Assembly: GCA_027352645.1 (NCBI GenBank)
Contig: DAIEIL010000054.1
Location: 1-34,340, forward strand
Direction: 5' to 3'
Origin: Rhodobiaceae bacterium
Lineage (GTDB): Bacteria > Pseudomonadota > Alphaproteobacteria > Parvibaculales > Parvibaculaceae
Length of the DNA: 34,340 nucleotides
A program made the translations under genes and the position numbers. This document shows, piece by piece, positions 31,384 to 34,340 of the stretch. Below the pieces are notes generated by a model. The model saw only the letters and a program-made list of their open reading frames with translations, made no database searches and was not told where the DNA came from. Each line of letters starts with the position of its first letter. Within the stretch, counting starts at the first letter, position 1.

Positions 31384-32520
31384 TCAGTTCTTCAGCAATT
31401 CGCGCGCAATGATGACGCGCATGATCTCATTCGTGCCTTCGAGTATCTGATGTACGCGCAGATCGCGCACATGACGCTCGAGCGGGAAGTCGTTGAGATA
31501 GCCATAGCCGCCGTGAAGCTGCAGCGCCTCATTGGCGACGCGGAAGCTCACATCGGTGACGAAGCGCTTCGCCATCGCGGCGTGCATGGTCGCATCGGGC
31601 GACTTAGCCTGCACCTTGGTTGCGGCCTGATAGAGCATGAGCCGCGCCGCCTCAAGTTCGGTCGCCATGTCGGCAAGCTTGAACTGAAGCGCCTGGAACG
31701 TCGCGAGCGGCTTGCCGAATTGCTGACGCTCGTTGAGATAGGCCCTGGCGCGCTCGAAAGCCACGCGCGCCGTGCCGATCGCACAGGCGGCAATGTTGAG
31801 ACGGCCACCATCGAGGCCCATCATCGCGAACTTGAAGCCTTCGCCCTCTTCGCCGACGCGGTTCGACACCGGCACGCGGCAATCCTCGAAGATCACCTGC
31901 GCGGTCGGCTGCGAGTTCCAGCCCATCTTCTTTTCGGGCGCGCCGAAGGAGAGGCCCGGTGTGCCCTTCTCGACAACGATGCAGGAAACACCCTTCGGGC
32001 CCGCCTCGCCGGTGCGCACCATCGCGACATAGATGTCCGACGTGCCGCCACCCGAGATGAATGCCTTCGAACCATTGATGACATAGTGGTCGCCATCGCG
32101 CACCGCGCGGGTGCGAAGCGAGGCCGCGTCCGAACCCGAGCCCGGCTCGGTGAGGCAATAGCTCGCGATGAGTTCCATTGTGGTGAGGCGCGGGAGATAT
32201 TTCTGCCGCAGCTCTTCCGACCCGAAAGTATCGATCATCCAGGACGCCATGTTGTGGATCGTCAGGTAAGCCGCCGTCGAGGTGCAGCCACCTGAGAGAG
32301 CTTCGAAGATGAGCGCGGCGTCGAGGCGCGTCAGCGCGGAGCCACCGACATCTTCCTTCACATAGATGCCTGCGAAGCCAAGGGCCGCCGCCTTACGCAG
32401 CGTCTCCACGGGGAAGAAATGGGTCCGGTCCCATTCCGCTGCGTAAGGTTCCAGTTCTTCCGCTGCAAACGAACGTGCCACGTCCTGGAATGCGCGCTGG
32501 TCTTCCGTCAGCTCAAACAT
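31384..32520 (-). CDS. Isobutyryl-CoA dehydrogenase (ACAD8-like acyl-CoA dehydrogenase)
   Basis: 378 residues. SYCLTEPGSGSDAASLRTRA, QQFGKPLATFQALQFKLADM and LQLHGGYGYLNDFPLER are complete, and the base is Glu361 in HQILEGTNEIMR, the MCAD-type position. AAYLTIHNMASWMIDTFGS resembles the ACAD8 substrate region. It oxidises isobutyryl-CoA to methacrylyl-CoA, the entry step of this operon. ATG 32520 follows GGGAGTGG. A 142-bp gap with a hairpin separates it from mmsA upstream. Confidence 0.93.
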   Translation of the reverse strand: MFELTEDQRAFQDVARSFAAEELEPYAAEWDRTHFFPVETLRKAAALGFAGIYVKEDVGGSALTRLDAALIFEALSGGCTSTAAYLTIHNMASWMIDTFGSEELRQKYLPRLTTMELIASYCLTEPGSGSDAASLRTRAVRDGDHYVINGSKAFISGGGTSDIYVAMVRTGEAGPKGVSCIVVEKGTPGLSFGAPEKKMGWNSQPTAQVIFEDCRVPVSNRVGEEGEGFKFAMMGLDGGRLNIAACAIGTARVAFERARAYLNERQQFGKPLATFQALQFKLADMATELEAARLMLYQAATKVQAKSPDATMHAAMAKRFVTDVSFRVANEALQLHGGYGYLNDFPLERHVRDLRVHQILEGTNEIMRVIIARELLKN

Positions 32521-32559
32521 CTAGCCACTCCCTCAATCATCGTTTGTGCCGGCCTGCAA

Positions 32560-32597
32560 GGGGCGCGGCGCCCAATCCATAGGATGAGCGCCGCCCC
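32560..32597. other. Bulged GC-rich hairpin in the mmsA-dehydrogenase gap
   Basis: GGGGCG(C)GGCGC (32560-32571) pairs with GCGCCGCCCC (32588-32597), one bulged C, loop of 16. No U-run follows on the minus strand. It could attenuate or stabilise the mmsA part of the operon transcript. The rest of the gap 32521-32662 shows nothing else. Confidence 0.4.
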
Positions 32598-32662
32598 TCG
32601 TCCAGATGCCGTGAGCCCGGTCCCTTATGCGAGACCTGGGTAGATAACCGATCAGGCGATCG

Positions 32663-34162
32663 TCACCCCATGGTTGGAATGACGAAGGACGAACCTTCCT
32701 TGACCCCGGACGGCCAGCGCGAGGTGACCGTCTTCACCTTGGTCCAGAACTTCACGCCCTCGGTACCATGCTGGTTCGTGTCGCCGAAGGCCGAACGCTT
32801 CCAGCCGCCGAATGAGTGATAGGCGAGCGGCACGGGGATCGGCACGTTGATGCCGACCATGCCGACCTGAACCCGCGAGGCGAAAGTGCGCGCCGCGTCA
32901 CCGTCGCGCGTGAAGATCGCGACGCCATTGCCATACTGGTGCTTCGTCGGCAGCTCGGCGGCCTCGTCGAAGTTCTTTGCGCGCACGATCTGGAGTACCG
33001 GGCCGAAGATTTCTTCCTGGTAGGTCGTCATGTCGGGCGTCACATGATCGAAGAGCGTTCCGCCGAGGAAGAAGCCCTTCTCGTAGCCCTGCAGCTTGAA
33101 GCCGCGGCCGTCGACCAGAAGCTTTGCGCCTTCCTTGGTGGCGAGGTCGATGTAGCCCTTCACCTTGTCGAGATGCGCCTGGCTAACCAGCGGGCCGTAG
33201 TCGCTGTCGGCTGCCGTCGAGATGCCGATCTTGAGGGCCTGAACGCGCGGCACGAGCTTCTCGATGAGGCGTTCCGCCGTCTCGTCGCCGACCGGGACCG
33301 CAACCGGCAGCGCCATGCAGCGTTCGCCCGCCGAGCCATAGGCCGAGCCGATGAGATCGTTGACGACCTGATCCATGTCGGCGTCCGGCATGATGATCGC
33401 GTGGTTCTTCGCGCCGCCCATGGCCTGCACGCGCTTTCCATGCGCCGCACCGGTCGCATAGATGTACTGCGCGATCGCCGACGAGCCGACGAAGCTGATG
33501 GCCGGGATGGTCGGATCGGTGAGGATCGCATCGACGGCTTCCTTGTCGCCGTTGACGACGTTGAGCACGCCTTCGGGCGCGCCGGCCTCAAGCAGGAGTT
33601 CCGCAAGGCGTAGCGGCACCGATGGGTCCTTCTCGGAGGGCTTCAGGATGAAGGTGTTGCCGCAGGCGATCGCCACGCCGAACATCCACATCGGGATCAT
33701 GGCCGGGAAGTTGAAGGGCGTGATGCCGGCCACGACGCCGAGCGGCTGGCGCATCGAATACATGTCGATGCCGGGGCCGGCGCCTTCCGTGAATTCGCCC
33801 TTCTGGAGATGCGGGATACCGCAGGCGAATTCGATGACTTCAAGACCGCGCTGAATGTCGCCCTTGGAGTCGGCAATCACTTTGCCATGCTCGGAGGAGA
33901 GAAGCTCGGCCAGCTCCTGCATGTTCGCCTCGAGCAGGCGCTTGAATTCGAACATGACGCGGGCGCGGCGCTGCGGGTTCGTTGCCGCCCAGCCGGGGAA
34001 AGCCTTCGCCGCGACTTCGACGGCGGCGCGCAGCTCGGCGGTCGTCGCGAGCGGGGTGCGGGCCGTGATCTCGCCCGTGTTCGGGTTGGTCACATCGAGG
34101 AAGCGGCCACTGGTGCCCTTCACATGCTTGCCACCAATGAAATGTGTGAGTTCCTTGACCAT
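32663..34162 (-). CDS. mmsA: Methylmalonate-semialdehyde dehydrogenase (CoA-acylating)
   Basis: 499 residues. The aldehyde dehydrogenase nucleophile is Cys282 in GSAGERCMALPVAV; ITPFNFPAMIPMWMF includes the oxyanion Asn151. MGGAKNHAIIMPDAD lacks the Glu general base of ordinary ALDHs, as is normal for the CoA-dependent MSDH subfamily. It converts methylmalonate semialdehyde plus CoA and NAD to propionyl-CoA, NADH and bicarbonate. It is first in the operon and divergent from a LysR gene 84 bp away, which probably regulates it. Confidence 0.97.
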   Translation of the reverse strand: MVKELTHFIGGKHVKGTSGRFLDVTNPNTGEITARTPLATTAELRAAVEVAAKAFPGWAATNPQRRARVMFEFKRLLEANMQELAELLSSEHGKVIADSKGDIQRGLEVIEFACGIPHLQKGEFTEGAGPGIDMYSMRQPLGVVAGITPFNFPAMIPMWMFGVAIACGNTFILKPSEKDPSVPLRLAELLLEAGAPEGVLNVVNGDKEAVDAILTDPTIPAISFVGSSAIAQYIYATGAAHGKRVQAMGGAKNHAIIMPDADMDQVVNDLIGSAYGSAGERCMALPVAVPVGDETAERLIEKLVPRVQALKIGISTAADSDYGPLVSQAHLDKVKGYIDLATKEGAKLLVDGRGFKLQGYEKGFFLGGTLFDHVTPDMTTYQEEIFGPVLQIVRAKNFDEAAELPTKHQYGNGVAIFTRDGDAARTFASRVQVGMVGINVPIPVPLAYHSFGGWKRSAFGDTNQHGTEGVKFWTKVKTVTSRWPSGVKEGSSFVIPTMG

Positions 34163-34240
34163 GGCTCGTTCCGACCTTCCAACTTTTGATGCTGTGCGCC
34201 TTGTTTACCGGCTGCGTCAGCGCATGGAAACTGGTATTAG

Positions 34241-34257
34241 TGCAGCATGAAGCTGCA
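34241..34257. promoter_or_regulatory. Inverted repeat over the start codon of the right-edge lysR gene
   Basis: TGCAGC (34241-34246) and GCTGCA (34252-34257) are perfect 6-bp arms around ATGAA, which contains the LysR start codon. This position suits autorepression in the lysR-mmsA divergent region 34163-34246. Binding is inferred. Confidence 0.35.
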
Positions 34258-34340
34258 AAATCGCATGCCGCTGGATTGGGAAAATCTGCGGCTTTTCCTC
34301 GAAACGACGCGCCACTCGACACTGGCCGATGCCGCGCTGC
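34247..34340 (+). CDS. LysR-family transcriptional regulator (partial, N-terminus only)
   Basis: 31 codons from ATG 34247 to the right edge. The sequence MPLDWENLRLFLETTRHSTL then ADAAL is the first helix and start of the recognition helix of a LysR winged HTH; DWENLRLFL is very common in alphaproteobacterial LysR proteins. It is divergent from mmsA and is the natural candidate for its regulator. A later start at the Met seven codons in is also possible. The rest of the gene lies outside the window. Confidence 0.78.
   Translation, partial: MKLQNRMPLDWENLRLFLETTRHSTLADAAL

Noticed and set aside
32663..34162. Missing general-base Glu in mmsA
   Set aside because: Known normal feature of CoA-acylating methylmalonate-semialdehyde dehydrogenases, not a defect.

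Overview
The window is about 34 kb of GC-rich, densely coding bacterial chromosome. Gene content points to an alphaproteobacterium with a broad acyl-CoA and aromatic/terpenoid-type catabolic repertoire. Short intergenic gaps, frequent ATGA/GTGA stop-start overlaps, several GTG and one TTG start, stand-alone CheY-like regulators with an FxGPxRR tail, and a LysR gene divergent from mmsA all fit. A Parvibaculum-like relative is my guess from gene style, not something tested. I saw no rRNA or tRNA genes, insertion sequences, CRISPR arrays or phage genes.

Layout. (1) 1-3210: a LysR-type regulator (cut by the left edge) is divergent from wrbA, a pirin and a glutathionyl-hydroquinone reductase, which together look like a quinone/electrophile-stress module. 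(2) 3218-9857: single genes (small exported protein, amidase, NUDIX hydrolase, an orphan flagellin-like protein, a SAM methyltransferase), then a compact response regulator - Hpt - response regulator module with no kinase, and an alpha/beta hydrolase. (3) 9967-16075: a ferritin-like diiron protein with its own promoter and terminator, then an acyl-CoA synthetase, an NTF2/SnoaL-like protein and two adjacent acyl-CoA dehydrogenase genes. The active-site residues of the two dehydrogenases are complementary, as expected for a heteromeric enzyme of the steroid-catabolism type. (4) 16152-20831: a small secreted protein, a 79-residue unknown, a cold-shock protein, an HSL-type esterase overlapping a glutathione transferase, a DedA membrane protein, a PEBP/YbhB-like exported protein and a one-TM hypothetical. 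(5) 20909-24723: a PhoB-type box and the pstSCAB phosphate transporter, with no phoU or phoB following. (6) 24733-34162, minus strand: one long operon beginning with mmsA. It holds all five post-isobutyryl-CoA steps of valine catabolism, followed by acetoacetyl-CoA synthetase, a fumarylacetoacetate-hydrolase-family enzyme and another acyl-CoA dehydrogenase. A divergent LysR gene (cut by the right edge) is its likely regulator.

How the genes work together. In the valine operon, isobutyryl-CoA is oxidised (31384-32520), hydrated (28618-29391), hydrolysed to 3-hydroxyisobutyrate (30338-31378), oxidised to methylmalonate semialdehyde (mmsB) and converted to propionyl-CoA (mmsA). The cluster at 10-16 kb plausibly activates and oxidises an unusual carboxylic acid (steroid, terpenoid or branched chain); its substrate is not visible from sequence. 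The most notable items are the split-active-site dehydrogenase pair with its diiron neighbour, the orphan flagellin-like protein with a lysine-rich head, the kinase-less phosphorelay, and the paired palindromes between the LysR gene and wrbA.
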